From: Salinimicrobium sp963739625
GTDB lineage: Bacteria; Bacteroidota; Bacteroidia; Flavobacteriales; Flavobacteriaceae
Assembly (NCBI GenBank): GCA_963739625.1
Contig: CAVUAU010000011.1
Coordinates: forward strand, 248,001 to 312,000
Direction: 5' to 3'
Length of the DNA stretch: 64,000 bases
In this document: piece after piece, positions 32,821-42,798 of the stretch
Layout of the letters: each line of letters starts with the position of its first letter
How positions within the stretch are numbered: the stretch's first letter is position 1
Position numbers and translations under genes: made by a program
The notes under the pieces: model-generated
What the model was told of the DNA's origin: nothing
The model's database searches: none
What the model saw: the letters and a program-made list of their open reading frames with translations, nothing else

Positions 32821-33330
32821 TTATAGAAAATTACCTTTTTCATCAACTTTCACACGTAATTTGTTATTCTTGTTCTCCAGTTTAAGCTTGTAATTCTTTT
32901 TCTCAAGGCCTTTACTGTCCCGGTAACTTACAAGATAAACATCCTTTGCTACCGCGTAACCGGGATATTTTGCTTTAATGGCTTCACTCACCATGTTAGG
33001 AATGCCTACGTTTTTATACCTTTCAACAGTCCTCAAAAGTTTTCCGTCTTTATCATAAGCTGCAAGAATGGTTCCTTCTGGAATGTAAAAAGTGATTTCA
33101 TAAAGCGCATAATCATCCTGGTAATACTCAGAATCCTTGAGGTTAAAATTTGCAACTTTTTGCTCAAGCAGTTTAACAGGTACAGCCACCTGTCCTTTGG
33201 TCACCTGGTCAAGATATTTGTAATTGACTGCAACCAACTCAACTTCTTTTAATTCTTCAGGTTGTGTCACCTGGGCGAGAACCGGGCTCACCAGGCCAAA
33301 AAGAAATAAAATTGTCAGGTACTTTTTCAT
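32821..33330 (-). CDS. Secreted protein of unknown function
   Basis: 169 residues from the ATG at 33330, which gives a clean signal peptide (MKKYLTILFLFGLVSPVLA, cleavage before Gln). The mature part has two similar halves: FYIPEGTILAAYDKDGKLLRTVE resembles the beta-hairpin pattern of PepSY-like or BT4401-type periplasmic folds, and the C-terminus ends in short Lys/Asn-rich strands. I cannot name a family with confidence. It has its own FNR-type promoter and a terminator, so it is a single-gene member of the regulon. Confidence 0.75.
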   Translation of the reverse strand: MKKYLTILFLFGLVSPVLAQVTQPEELKEVELVAVNYKYLDQVTKGQVAVPVKLLEQKVANFNLKDSEYYQDDYALYEITFYIPEGTILAAYDKDGKLLRTVERYKNVGIPNMVSEAIKAKYPGYAVAKDVYLVSYRDSKGLEKKNYKLKLENKNNKLRVKVDEKGNFL

Positions 33331-33360
33331 GGTATTGTATTTTAAGAATGAAAGCAAACA

Positions 33361-33403
33361 TTAATTTACTCCTCATTATGTTGATTAACAATGATATATA
33401 TCA
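33361..33403 (-). promoter_or_regulatory. FNR-type box and -7 element, secreted-protein gene
   Basis: Box TGATATATATCA at 33392-33403, a perfect palindrome; -7 octamer TAAATTAA at 33361-33368, centre distance exactly 33. Confidence 0.7.
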
Positions 33404-33454
33404 CGAAAAAAATTAAAGATCACTGCGGAATTTACCGGTTTTCACCCTTCTTTT

Positions 33455-36095
33455 TCAGGTCTTAAGGCCTATTCTTTTTAGCACTTGCGTAACGCCGAGA
33501 CCGGCAAGGCCAAAGAAGCCAATGGTCAAAATTTGATCAAGGTTAAGCGGTACCAAAGAGAGAACTTGAGCTACTACAGGAATTTGATACGCGAGATAGA
33601 GGATCAACATAGAGAATCCGAGAGCTGCCCAAATCCACCTGTTCCCGGTTACCTCATTTTTGAAGAAAGAGACATTCCGTTTTGGAAGGTTGAAGACGTT
33701 GAGCAGTTGTGCAAAAATGAGGGTATAGAAGCCCATATTATTTACAACTTCAGGAGAATAGTTTTTTACGTGCCAAGCGTATAGGGTTACTCCAATTACA
33801 GCGGCTGTTATACTAAGCCCGAAACCTGCCGTGGTGATCCATAGCTGCCGGGTAAGAATGGGTTCTTTTGAATCACGGGGAGGTTGTTTCATCTCATTTT
33901 GGTCTCCTTTTCCCACTCCAAGGGCAAGAGCTGGGAAGACATCTGTCACAAGATTAAGAAAGAGGATTTGCAGGGGCAACAGGGGCAAAGGCAGGTTGAA
34001 CAGTGATGCAGCTGCCACCGAGATGATCTCAGCCAGGTTACAGCTCAACAGGTAGATCACGAACTGTCTAATGTTATTAAAAATGGTGCGACCCTGCCTG
34101 ATTGCGAGTTCTGTGGAGGTGAATTTGTCGTCCATCAGGATCACATCTGCCACCTCTTTGGCCGCCTCGGTGCCTCGAATGCCCATAGCAATACCAATAT
34201 CGGCTTTTTTGAGTGCCGGCGCATCATTCACACCGTCTCCCAGCATTCCCACTACCGCCCCGTCTTTTTGAAAAAGCTCAATGAGATCTAGTTTTTGTTT
34301 AGGGGCCATTCTCGCAAAAACTGAGGCTTTCAGCACTTTTTGTCGTTCCTGTTCTGTCATCTCACCAAGAGGAACCATGTCCTGGCCACGTATAACTTCT
34401 ACAGATGAGTCTTCAAAAAGGCCAATTTCTTCACCAATCTTGCGGGCAGTGTCGGGGTGGTCTCCCGTGATCATTACCACCTTAATGCCTGCGTCGTGAT
34501 AGGTCTTGATGGCCTGCGGAATGTCTTTTCGGGGAGGATCCAAGAAAGCCGACAAGGCCGAGGAAGACAAGATCTTCAAAAATGGCATTTTCGGAAGGTT
34601 TATTCTTTAATGTTTTAAAGGCGAAAGCGAGTGTACGCATGCCCGATGCCGCCAGGGAATCGGCTTTTTCACACCAGTGCTCTTTATTTGTAAAAGGTTC
34701 TTCACCGGAAGCCGAAAGTATTTTTTCACAGGAATCCAGCAGGCTCTCAAAAGCACCTTTTACTGCCACAAAATAATGATCCCCGTCCTCATGCACCGTC
34801 CCCATTTTCTTTACCTCGGCGTCAAAGGGAATTTCGAGCACCCTGGGAAATTCTTTTCTAAATTCTTTGTGATCCAGACCGGCCGTTTCCGAGAAAACAA
34901 GTAACCCTGATTCTACAGCGTCCCCGGTAAAAGTGTCTTCTTTTTTATGGCTGTCATTACAAAGTATGGCTACTTTAAGGAGATTAGAAAAATCCTTTTT
35001 TTGAAGGAGCTGTTTAAGGTTTTCCCCGTTGCTCCAGCTTTCAGGGTCTAATTCATCATCGGCAGTGATTACCTTGTGAACAGACATGTGGTTCTCTGTA
35101 AGCGTACCTGTTTTATCTGTGCAAATTACTCCTGTAGATCCCAAGGTTTCTACTGCCTCGAGTTTTTTGATGACCACATTCTGTCGTGAAAGCTTAAGCA
35201 TGCCTTTGGCCAGGGCAATCGTAGCAACTATAGGCAAACCTTCCGGAATAGCCGCCACAGCCAGGGCAATCGCGGTCTCGATCATAAGTAACAGGGATTT
35301 GCCTTCCAGATAGCCGGTAAGGGCGATGAGAATGGCAACAACAATTGTGAGCCAAACCAGCCGCCGACTCAGTTTTCTCAGCCTTTTTTCCAGCGGGGTC
35401 GTCTCTTTTTGCGCCTCACTGGTGAGGCTGTGAATTTCTCCCAGCACTGTTTTTTCTCCCGTGGCGGTCACTACCGCTTTACCGCGGCCCCGGGAGATGA
35501 TAGTGGCTTTGAAAAGCATGTTTTTGCGTTCGGCAAGCGGGGTTTTCTCGGGAAGTGCTTCAATAATTTTTTCGACCTGATTGCTTTCGCCGGTAAGTAC
35601 AGCCTCTTTAACAGCCATGCTTTTAGTCTCAAGTACCCTGGCATCGGCAGGGACGACATCTCCCGCGGCGAGAAGAATAATGTCGCCCGGCACCAAAAGG
35701 CTTAGGTTGAGGTGCTGTTCTTTGCCATCCCTCATTACCCGGGTTTGTGCCTGTACGAGCTTTTTAAGGGCTTCAACAGACCTTATTGCCTGCCATTCCA
35801 TAAAAAAACCAATCCCGGCGGTAATAAGAATGACCACCAGCACGGCAAATCCCTCCAGGATCTCGTTAAAAACAAAGGCCAGGATTGTTGCACCTCCAAG
35901 AATATAGATCACCGGGTCGAGAAATTGCTCCAAAAATATAAGCCAGATTGCCTTAGGTTTTGTCTCCTTCAGCCGGTTTTTCCCATACTCTTCCAGGCGT
36001 TTCTCTGCTTCCCGGGCAGATAAACCCTTTTCCGGATCGACCTTTAACCGGCCAATGACTTCTTCCGCAGCTAAGTGATGAGGGTGAGTTATCAT
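33455..36095 (-). pseudogene. Cation-transporting P-type ATPase (Ca2+/PMA type), one frameshift
   Basis: Two frames join into one protein of about 879 residues. N-terminal cation-ATPase domain (1-70), membrane pairs with FLEQFLDPVIYILGGATILAF, actuator motif LTGES, PEGLP in M4 (as in Ca2+ P2-type pumps), phosphorylation motif ICTDKTGTLTEN, then after the frame change MITGDHPDTARKIG, the hinge GDGVNDAPALKKADIGIAMG, and C-terminal helices M5-M10. The break is at the CC at 34540-34541; one base fewer gives GLVGFLDPPRKDI, the normal family wording. It would pump Ca2+ or another cation. It has an FNR-type promoter divergent from pfkB. Confidence 0.88.
34579..34591. repeat. AAAATGNCATTTT palindrome, exact copy 3 (coding)
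   Basis: Exact copy inside the P-type ATPase gene, read as Glu-Asn-Ala-Ile-Phe-Glu, 38 bases from the frameshift. Confidence 0.85.
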
Positions 36096-36130
36096 GGAGC
36101 TTTTTTTTGGACATTTGTTAGGGGGCTAAC

Positions 36131-36173
36131 CAAATTTAGAAAGAAGCAGCCTTATAATGCATGACAATTATCA
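36131..36173 (-). promoter_or_regulatory. FNR-type box and -7 element, P-type ATPase (leftward)
   Basis: Box TGACAATTATCA at 36162-36173; leftward -7 octamer TAAATTTG at 36131-36138, a perfect TAnnTTTG, centre distance exactly 33. Confidence 0.75.
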
Positions 36174-36204
36174 CAGGCAGCCTTAAAAGATATTTTTAAA
36201 TTAG
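36162..36204 (+). promoter_or_regulatory. FNR-type box and -7 element, pfkB (rightward)
   Basis: The same box at 36162-36173 has a rightward octamer TAAATTAG at 36197-36204, centre distance exactly 33. One box serves two divergent promoters. Confidence 0.72.
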
Positions 36205-36215
36205 AAATAAAAATT

Positions 36216-37142
36216 ATGATCCTTACCCTAACCATGAATCCCGCCCTCGACCTCTATTCCAGGGTAGAAAAAGTGAAACCGACGGTCAAAATGCGCTGCG
36301 AAAAAGCTTCTATTGATCCCGGAGGCGGGGGCATCAATGTGGCCAGGGTAATTAAAAGACTTGGTGGTGACGTCACCGCGGTCTATCCCTGCGGGGGATA
36401 CACCGGCAGCGTATTCAAGGAATTACTTGCTGCAGAAAATGTGAGGCAGGATATAATTGAAATGCGGGAGTCCATCAGGGAAAATTTCGCGGTTACAGAA
36501 CTTTCCAGTGGTAAACTCTTTAGGTTTGGTTTTCCCGGTCCTTCACTCCAACCGGCAGAAGCAGACAGGATCCTGAAAAAGATAGAGACTTACAAACAGG
36601 CCGAATATCTTGTGGCCAGCGGCAGTTTACCTCCCGGTGTGCCTCTGAATTTTTATGCGCAAGTTGCCGAAGTGGCTAAGAAGAACGATATAAAGTTCAT
36701 TTTAGATACTTCCGGAAAAGCTTACACCGGAGTTTTGGAAACCGGCGCTTTCCTCCTCAAACCTAATATGGAAGAATTGCAGGATCTAACGGGACGAAAG
36801 GCAAACAACGAACAGGAGAGGGAACAGCTACTGGTTGAGGTATTAAATGACTATCCAGTTCATGCTATTGTTGTTTCTATGGGTGCACAGGGAGCTCTTT
36901 TAGCCGTGGAGGGAACTGTGAGACATTTCCCGGCGGTGCAGGTGCAACAAGTGAGCTCTATTGGCGCAGGGGACAGTATGGTGGCAGGAATGGTGTTAAG
37001 CCTCTCGCGAGGTAACAGTTTTGAGCAGGCGATCATGTATGGCCTTGCCTGCGGCAGTGCGACTATAAAATCTCCCGGCACACAACTCCTTCAGAAAAAT
37101 GATGTGGAGGAGCTGTACCGGGAAATTCAGAACATGAAATAA
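36216..37142 (+). CDS. pfkB: PfkB-family sugar-phosphate kinase (1-phosphofructokinase-like)
   Basis: 308 residues, PfkB fold: N-terminal TMNPALDLYSRVEK, the GGGGINVARVIKRLGG substrate motif, DTSGKAY, LKPNMEEL, and the catalytic SIGAGDSMVAGM anion hole with Asp. The NPALD start places it with 1-phosphofructokinase, tagatose-6-phosphate kinase and Pfk-2 enzymes, which phosphorylate a sugar phosphate with ATP. No phosphotransferase genes are near, so a Pfk-2-like role on fructose 6-phosphate is likely. The mycobacterial pfkB is in the DosR regulon. Confidence 0.9.
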   Translation: MILTLTMNPALDLYSRVEKVKPTVKMRCEKASIDPGGGGINVARVIKRLGGDVTAVYPCGGYTGSVFKELLAAENVRQDIIEMRESIRENFAVTELSSGKLFRFGFPGPSLQPAEADRILKKIETYKQAEYLVASGSLPPGVPLNFYAQVAEVAKKNDIKFILDTSGKAYTGVLETGAFLLKPNMEELQDLTGRKANNEQEREQLLVEVLNDYPVHAIVVSMGAQGALLAVEGTVRHFPAVQVQQVSSIGAGDSMVAGMVLSLSRGNSFEQAIMYGLACGSATIKSPGTQLLQKNDVEELYREIQNMK

Positions 37143-37152
37143 AGAAGCTTTA

Positions 37153-37165
37153 AAAATGCCATTTT
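37153..37165. repeat. AAAATGNCATTTT palindrome, exact copy 4 (intergenic)
   Basis: Exact copy in the 35-base gap between convergent pfkB and ppsA, ten bases after the pfkB stop. Confidence 0.85.
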
Positions 37166-37177
37166 AGGAATTCATTT

Positions 37178-39562
37178 TTAGACGCTGGTCATCTTGCTTT
37201 CTTCAGCTTTGTTGATATTTTTGATCCCCTTCAGCAAGGCGTCGGGATTGAAAGAAATGCTGCTAATGCCTTCGTCAACAAGAAAAGAAGCGAATTCGGG
37301 AAAATCGCTGGGAGCCTGTCCACACAATCCTATTTTTTTGCCAGCCTTTCTTGCTTTCTGAATGGCGAGCGATATCATTTTTCGCGCAGCACGGTCGTTT
37401 TCATCAAAAAGTGAACTCATATAAGGAGAATCACGGTCAATGCCCAGGGTAAGCTGGGTGAGATCATTGGAGCCTATGGAGAAGCCGTCAAAAACTTCGG
37501 CAAATTCCTCCAGGAGGATCACATTGCTGGGAATCTCGACCATAGCATAGATCTCAAGGCCGTTTTCTCCTCTTTTGAGGCCATTTTCCTCAATAAGGGC
37601 AACTACTTTCCTGCCTTCGTCCACGGTGCGGCAGAAAGGGATCATGATCTTGACATTTTCAAGTCCCATTTCTTCTCTTACTTTCTTGATTGCCCTGCAC
37701 TCCAGTGCGAAACCTTCTTTATAGTAGTCATTGTAATAACGGGAAGCTCCACGAAAACCAAGCATCGGGTTTTCCTCATGCGGTTCAAATTGTCCTCCGC
37801 CAATGAGATTGGCGTACTCATTGGTCTTGAAGTCGCTCATGCGCACAATGACTTCTTTTGGATAAAAAGCTGCCGCCATAACTGCAATTCCTTCGGCCAG
37901 GCGATCTACAAAATAATCTTCCTTGTTGTCATATCCTGTGCAAAGGTCTGCGATAACTTTTTTTGCTTCAGCATTCTTTAATTCAGAAAATTTGATCAAT
38001 GCCATGGGGTGCACCTTTACCATATGGGTTATGATGAACTCCATTCTCAATAAACCAATGCCGTTGTTGGGATAGAAGGATAGCTGGAAAGCTCTTTCGG
38101 GATCTGAAAGTATAAATTTTACCTCGGTTTTTGGCAGCTTAAGATTGCTGAAATCAAGCGCTTCTTTTTCATATTTTAAAGCCCCTCTATAGACTGCTCC
38201 TGTTTTTCCCTCGACGCAAGAAACCGTCACGATTTCCCCGTCCCTGATGTTTTGTGTGGCAAAATGGGTACCTACCACTGCGGGTACTCCCAACTCCCGG
38301 GCAACAATTGCAGCATGGCTTGTCCTACCGCCGCGATCTGTAACTACCCCGGCAGTTCGTTTTAAAATTGGATCCCAATCTGGGCTGGTGGTTTCGGTTA
38401 TTAAAATATCGCCGGGCTGCAGTTTATCTGCCTGCCGCGGAGAGTCCAAAACCCTTGCAGGGCCAATGGCTAAACTGGTGCCAATGGCATTGCCCGAAGC
38501 CAGTACTTCTGCCTTTTCCAGGAGCCTGTATTCAAATTGTGATTCAACTTTTCTGCCGCCGTGAACAGTTTCTGGCCTGGCCTGGGTGATGAAAAGTTCT
38601 CCCGAAATACCATCTTTAGCCCATTCTATATCCATGGGCTTGTCATAATGTTTTTCGATCTCCACCGCCCACGTTGCCAGCTTTAGGATCTCCTCATTAG
38701 AAAGAACAAATTCATCCTGTTTGGCGGCCGGTGTCTCGATATTGACCGTCGCCGAATGCCCGTCAGATTCAGAATAGACCATCGTCTTTTCCTTGCTGCC
38801 CAGTTTCTTGTCTAAAATGGCATTTTTATTCAGTTTTAAGGTGGGTTTAAATACAAGGAATTCATCGGGATTCACACTTCCCTGTACAATGTTTTCCCCT
38901 AAACCCCAAACCCCGGTGAGATGTACCACATCTCTGAAGCCCGATTCAGGTTCAAGGGTGAAGCCAACACCAGAGCTACCGCAATCTGATCTTACCATTT
39001 TTTGTACCCCAACAGAGAGTGCGACATCTTCATGTTTAAAGCCCTGGTCTTCCCGGTATTTTATCGCCCTGTCTGTGTAGAGCGAGGCAAAACATTTTTT
39101 TACGGCTTCCAGCACGGCCTGTTTGCCGGTAATATTCAAATAACTTTCGTGCTGCCCTGCAAAACTGGCCTGAGGCAAATCTTCGGCGGTAGCGCTGCTC
39201 CTCACTGCGACGGCAATTTCCTTGTCATTGCCCAGCCGTTGGTAAGCCTCCTCAATGGCTGCTGAAAATGCTTCGGAAAAATTTGCTTCCAGGATAATTT
39301 TTCGGGCTTCCCCGCCTTTTTCGCGAAGGTTGACATAATTCTTGTGATCGAGGGTGTCCATGAGCTGCTTTAGTTGCCCCGCGAGACCATTTTCCTTCAG
39401 GAAGAGGCGAAATGCAGTCGCCGTGGTTGCAAAGCCGTCGGGTACCATGACACCTTCCGAAGAAAGCTCGTTAAACATTTCACCCAAAGAGGCATTTTTG
39501 CCACCTACCATTGGCACGTTTTCTATACTTATTTCTGAAAAAGTTTTGATGAGATCTTTCAT
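37178..39562 (-). CDS. ppsA: Phosphoenolpyruvate synthase
   Basis: 794 residues from the ATG at 39562, giving the family start MKDLIKTFSEI; the frame extends 29 codons further but without similarity. Domains: ATP-grasp PPDK N-terminal (about 5-335) with VGGKNASLGEM and AVRSSATAEDLP, the swivelling His domain with GGRTSHAAIVARELG, and the PEP-binding barrel with GFRGASRYY, IGSNDLTQLTLG and the catalytic Cys in GLCGQAPSD. It makes PEP from pyruvate and ATP, releasing AMP and phosphate, for gluconeogenesis. It has a leftward FNR-type promoter. Confidence 0.96.
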   Translation of the reverse strand: MKDLIKTFSEISIENVPMVGGKNASLGEMFNELSSEGVMVPDGFATTATAFRLFLKENGLAGQLKQLMDTLDHKNYVNLREKGGEARKIILEANFSEAFSAAIEEAYQRLGNDKEIAVAVRSSATAEDLPQASFAGQHESYLNITGKQAVLEAVKKCFASLYTDRAIKYREDQGFKHEDVALSVGVQKMVRSDCGSSGVGFTLEPESGFRDVVHLTGVWGLGENIVQGSVNPDEFLVFKPTLKLNKNAILDKKLGSKEKTMVYSESDGHSATVNIETPAAKQDEFVLSNEEILKLATWAVEIEKHYDKPMDIEWAKDGISGELFITQARPETVHGGRKVESQFEYRLLEKAEVLASGNAIGTSLAIGPARVLDSPRQADKLQPGDILITETTSPDWDPILKRTAGVVTDRGGRTSHAAIVARELGVPAVVGTHFATQNIRDGEIVTVSCVEGKTGAVYRGALKYEKEALDFSNLKLPKTEVKFILSDPERAFQLSFYPNNGIGLLRMEFIITHMVKVHPMALIKFSELKNAEAKKVIADLCTGYDNKEDYFVDRLAEGIAVMAAAFYPKEVIVRMSDFKTNEYANLIGGGQFEPHEENPMLGFRGASRYYNDYYKEGFALECRAIKKVREEMGLENVKIMIPFCRTVDEGRKVVALIEENGLKRGENGLEIYAMVEIPSNVILLEEFAEVFDGFSIGSNDLTQLTLGIDRDSPYMSSLFDENDRAARKMISLAIQKARKAGKKIGLCGQAPSDFPEFASFLVDEGISSISFNPDALLKGIKNINKAEESKMTSV
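38814..38826. repeat. AAAATGNCATTTT palindrome, exact copy 5 (coding)
   Basis: Exact copy inside ppsA, read as Lys-Asn-Ala-Ile-Leu-Asp. Confidence 0.85.
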
Positions 39563-39605
39563 AGCTGCCGGAATTAAGATCATGAACTGCTGTATTTTAC
39601 AGGAA

Positions 39606-39648
39606 TTAAGATAGGAACTTAGCGGGTTTTGCAACATGATAATTGTCA
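39606..39648 (-). promoter_or_regulatory. FNR-type box and -7 element, ppsA (leftward)
   Basis: Box TGATAATTGTCA at 39637-39648; leftward octamer TATCTTAA at 39606-39613, centre distance exactly 33. Confidence 0.7.
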
Positions 39649-39680
39649 TTCAAAAAGCTGGGTTTTTTGGACTATTTTTA
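39637..39680 (+). promoter_or_regulatory. FNR-type box and -7 element, exporter operon (rightward)
   Basis: The same box has a rightward octamer TATTTTTA at 39673-39680, centre distance 34. Confidence 0.6.
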
Positions 39681-39694
39681 TCAAAAGCTTTCCC

Positions 39695-40784
39695 ATGTAC
39701 CGTAGCCTTTTAAAAATGATGGTTTTGGGCCTTATTGTGTCCTGTGATAGACATGAAGAGAAAATTTTCCCTCAGGTAACTCCCATTACCGAATCTGTCT
39801 ATTCTTCTGTAACGGTGCAGCCCGATAGTTTGTACAAAGCCTTTGCGGTGGTTAACGGCATTGTGGATGAAAACCTGGTGGAGGAGGGGGAGATGGTGAA
39901 AAAGGGTGATCCCGTCGTGCAGATCATCAACAGCAACCCAAAATTGAACGAGGAAAATGCGCGAATCGCCCTGGAGCTGGCCCGGCGAAACCTTCGGGGA
40001 GATGCTACCGTGCTCGCGGGAATACAGGAGGAGCTCCAGGCGGCAAGATTGAAGTTTATTAACGACTCGGTCAACTACTTTAGACAAAAAAGTCTTTGGG
40101 AGCAGCAAATTGGTTCAAAATCTAATTTTGAGAGCAAAAAACTGGCCTTCGAGACGAGTTCGGCTGCGGTAGAACAGTTGCAAAACAGGTATGCCCGAAC
40201 TCAGAATGAGCTGCAAACCCAGCTATTACAGGCAGAGAACAACTACCGGGTGTCACAAACCAATGCCACAGATTTTACCGTGACCAGCAAGATCAACGGC
40301 AAGGTATATGCTTTGCTCAAAAATCCCGGCGAGATCGTAACTACCAATCAACCGCTGGCCTCTATTGGGTAGCGCCGACAAATTTATCATTGAAATGCTG
40401 GTTGATGAGGTGGACATCGTGAAACTAAAGCCGGGGCAACTGGTCTTACTCACCCTTGATGCCTATGGGTCAAGACTTTTTAAGGCGAAGCTTAGCAAGA
40501 TCTATCCCGAGAAAGACCAGCGCAACCAAACCTTTCTTGTAGAAGCCATTTTTGAAGAGCAACCAAAAGTGCTTTATCCGGGGCTTTCGGGGGAAGCGAA
40601 TATTATTGCCGCTCAAAAAGATTCAGCTTTGGTCATTCCGAAAAGTTACTTGATCAATGGCAACAGAGTAAAGGTTAAAAACGGAATGGTAAAGGTGAAA
40701 ACGGGGCTGGAAAGTATTGATTCTGTTGAAGTGGTCTCCGGCCTTACGCCCGAGATCGAGATCTACAAACCTGAAATAGAATGA
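39695..40784 (+). pseudogene. HlyD/MFP periplasmic adaptor lipoprotein, one frameshift
   Basis: Two frames join into about 362 residues. Lipoprotein signal ending LGLIVSC, then a biotinyl-lipoyl-like half (NGIVDENLVEEGEMVKKGDPV), a coiled-coil hairpin (about 88-185), the second lipoyl half, and after the frame change a beta-barrel with KLKPGQLVLLTLDAYGSRLFKAKLSKI. The break is at GGG 40367-40369; with two G the reading becomes LASIGSADKFIIEMLVDE, the normal adaptor sequence. It would link the following ABC permease to an outer-membrane channel. The last bases overlap the permease start (ATGA). Confidence 0.85.
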
Positions 40785-42040
40785 AAGGAGCTGTACTGTT
40801 GGAGATCGCCAGAACGCACCTGTTAAGCAAACTAAGGCAAACGGGAATCGCCGCTTTGGGCGTAACTTTCGGGATTGGATCTTACATCACGCTCGTAAGT
40901 TTTATGACCGGTCTCAACCACATGCTGGACGGGCTCATTCTCAACCAGACGCCGCACATTCACATCTACAACGAAATTCAGCCTTCAAAAATACAGCCCA
41001 TAGACAGGTACGGCGAGTTAAAAAATTCGCTAAAGATCATACACACTGTGAAACCGCGTCAAATTCAGAAGAAGATCCACAACGCTGCGCCCATTATTAA
41101 TTACCTGGAGCGGGATAAGCGGGTGAGGGGAGCGCTGCCGCAAATAAAGACGCAAATCTTCTACATTTCGGGCTCTATAGAGATAGGAGGAAACCTCACG
41201 GGAGTAGAGATTCTTCGAGAAGCCGATCTTTTTAACCTCAAAGATTATATTGTAGAAGGCTCGGCACGGGATCTTTACAACACCACAAACGGGATCATTC
41301 TTGGCGCCGGCCTGGCAGATAAAATGTCTTTAAAGGTTGGCCAAAGACTACAAATATCCACTGTTAAGGGAGAGACCTTCCCGTTAAAGATCGTGGGGAT
41401 CTACCAAAGCGGAATTCAGGAAATAGACAATATTCAAAGCTTTACAACTCTTAAAACTGCACAACAGTTGCTGGGTGAGCCGGCAAATTACATCACAGAT
41501 ATTAATGTGAAACTTTTTGATATTGAAGATGCGGTCCCGCTTTCACAGGAGATCGAAAACCGGTTCAATCTTACCGCGGTTGACGTTAAAACTGCCAACG
41601 CACAGTTTGAAACCGGTACCACCATTAGGAATCTCATTACCTACGCCGTCTCCATTACCTTGCTCATTGTTGCCGGCTTCGGGATCTACAATATCCTAAA
41701 TATGCTTATTTATGAAAAGATGAACGATATTGCCATTTTAAAGGCCACAGGTTTCTCAGGCCGGGACGTGCAGCTTATTTTTATGAGCCAGGCGCTTATC
41801 ATTGGGATCACCGGCGGAATTCTGGGGCTCCTTATTGGCTATGGTCTTTCGGTTATTATTGATCACACGGCGTTTAATACAGAGGCTTTGCCTACTATCA
41901 CCACCTATCCTATCAACTACGACATCAGGTTCTATTTTATTGGGATAATCTTTGCTTTGGCTGCTACATTTTTTGCAGGTTTTCTTCCGTCGAGAAAAGC
42001 CCGAAAGATCGACCCCGTCCACATTATCAACTCCCTTTGA
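40781..42040 (+). CDS. MacB/FtsX-like ABC transporter permease
   Basis: 419 residues. One N-terminal membrane helix (about 22-45), a large periplasmic domain (about 46-285, MacB_PCD type) and three C-terminal helices with the FtsX motif MLIYEKMNDIAILKATGFS and the closing SRKARKIDPVHIINSL. This layout is shared by MacB, LolC/E and other mechanotransmission ABC permeases, which drive efflux or lipoprotein release from the periplasm. It lies between its adaptor and ATPase genes. Confidence 0.92.
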   Translation: MKGAVLLEIARTHLLSKLRQTGIAALGVTFGIGSYITLVSFMTGLNHMLDGLILNQTPHIHIYNEIQPSKIQPIDRYGELKNSLKIIHTVKPRQIQKKIHNAAPIINYLERDKRVRGALPQIKTQIFYISGSIEIGGNLTGVEILREADLFNLKDYIVEGSARDLYNTTNGIILGAGLADKMSLKVGQRLQISTVKGETFPLKIVGIYQSGIQEIDNIQSFTTLKTAQQLLGEPANYITDINVKLFDIEDAVPLSQEIENRFNLTAVDVKTANAQFETGTTIRNLITYAVSITLLIVAGFGIYNILNMLIYEKMNDIAILKATGFSGRDVQLIFMSQALIIGITGGILGLLIGYGLSVIIDHTAFNTEALPTITTYPINYDIRFYFIGIIFALAATFFAGFLPSRKARKIDPVHIINSL

Positions 42041-42042
42041 GC

Positions 42043-42717
42043 ATGGAGCACGTCCTGGAGGCCAAAAATATCAACAAGCACTTTAAGAAGCCGGTGATGT
42101 TTCACGTGCTAAAAGACATTGACCTCGCGGTGAACCGGGGAGAATTCGTGTCGATCATGGGGAAGTCTGGCTGCGGAAAATCCACCCTCCTCTACGTGCT
42201 TTCTACGATGGATACAGATTATGAAGGCGAATTGTATCTCAACAATAGTTTAATTACCGGAAACACTCAAAAGCAACTGGCGCATATTAGGAACAAGAAT
42301 ATTGGCTTTGTTTTTCAGTTTCATTATTTGCTGGCGGAATTTACTGTGCTTGAAAATGTAATGCTGCCGGCCAAAAAACTGGCAGAGAAGCCTACCGCCG
42401 AGATTCGTGAGGATGCACTGGAAAAGCTGAAGGTGCTGGGAATAGAACAGCTGGCAGAGAAGAAAGCTTCAATGATCTCGGGCGGGGAGAAGCAGCGGGT
42501 GGCCATCGCGAGGGCTTTGATCAATGACCCCGATATCATCATGGGAGATGAACCCACCGGGAACCTCGACAGTCATAATTCTGAAAACGTGTTCAACATC
42601 TTTAGGAAATTAAGCGATCAACAGGGCCTTTCTTTGCTGGTCGTGACGCATGATCGCGATTTTGCAAAGGGAACCGACAGGATCATTAAAATGGAAGATG
42701 GCATGATCATAAAATAA
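42043..42717 (+). CDS. ABC transporter ATPase (MacB/LolD type)
   Basis: 224 residues from the ATG at 42043; an in-frame TTG at 42037 overlaps the permease stop. Walker A GKSGCGKST, Q-loop VFQFHYLLAEFTVLENVMLP (the LolD/MacB wording), signature ISGGEKQRVAIARAL and Walker B IIMGDEPTGNLDS. The LDSHNS sequence is typical of the LolD/MacB/FtsE group. It completes a three-gene exporter. No outer-membrane factor gene is adjacent. Confidence 0.93.
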   Translation: MEHVLEAKNINKHFKKPVMFHVLKDIDLAVNRGEFVSIMGKSGCGKSTLLYVLSTMDTDYEGELYLNNSLITGNTQKQLAHIRNKNIGFVFQFHYLLAEFTVLENVMLPAKKLAEKPTAEIREDALEKLKVLGIEQLAEKKASMISGGEKQRVAIARALINDPDIIMGDEPTGNLDSHNSENVFNIFRKLSDQQGLSLLVVTHDRDFAKGTDRIIKMEDGMIIK

Positions 42718-42725
42718 CCGGCTTC

Positions 42726-42768
42726 TGATTTTTGTCAGGATTTAAATCATTGATTATATGTAAATTAA
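42726..42768 (+). promoter_or_regulatory. FNR-type box and -7 element, DUF6064 gene
   Basis: Box TGATTTTTGTCA at 42726-42737; octamer TAAATTAA at 42761-42768, centre distance exactly 33; the ATG is 21 bases further on. Confidence 0.68.
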
Positions 42769-42785
42769 GATCTTAATAAGATCGA

Positions 42786-42798
42786 AAAATGCCATTTT
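42786..42798. repeat. AAAATGNCATTTT palindrome, exact copy 6 (over a start codon)
   Basis: Exact copy whose ATG is the start codon of the DUF6064 gene. Confidence 0.85.
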
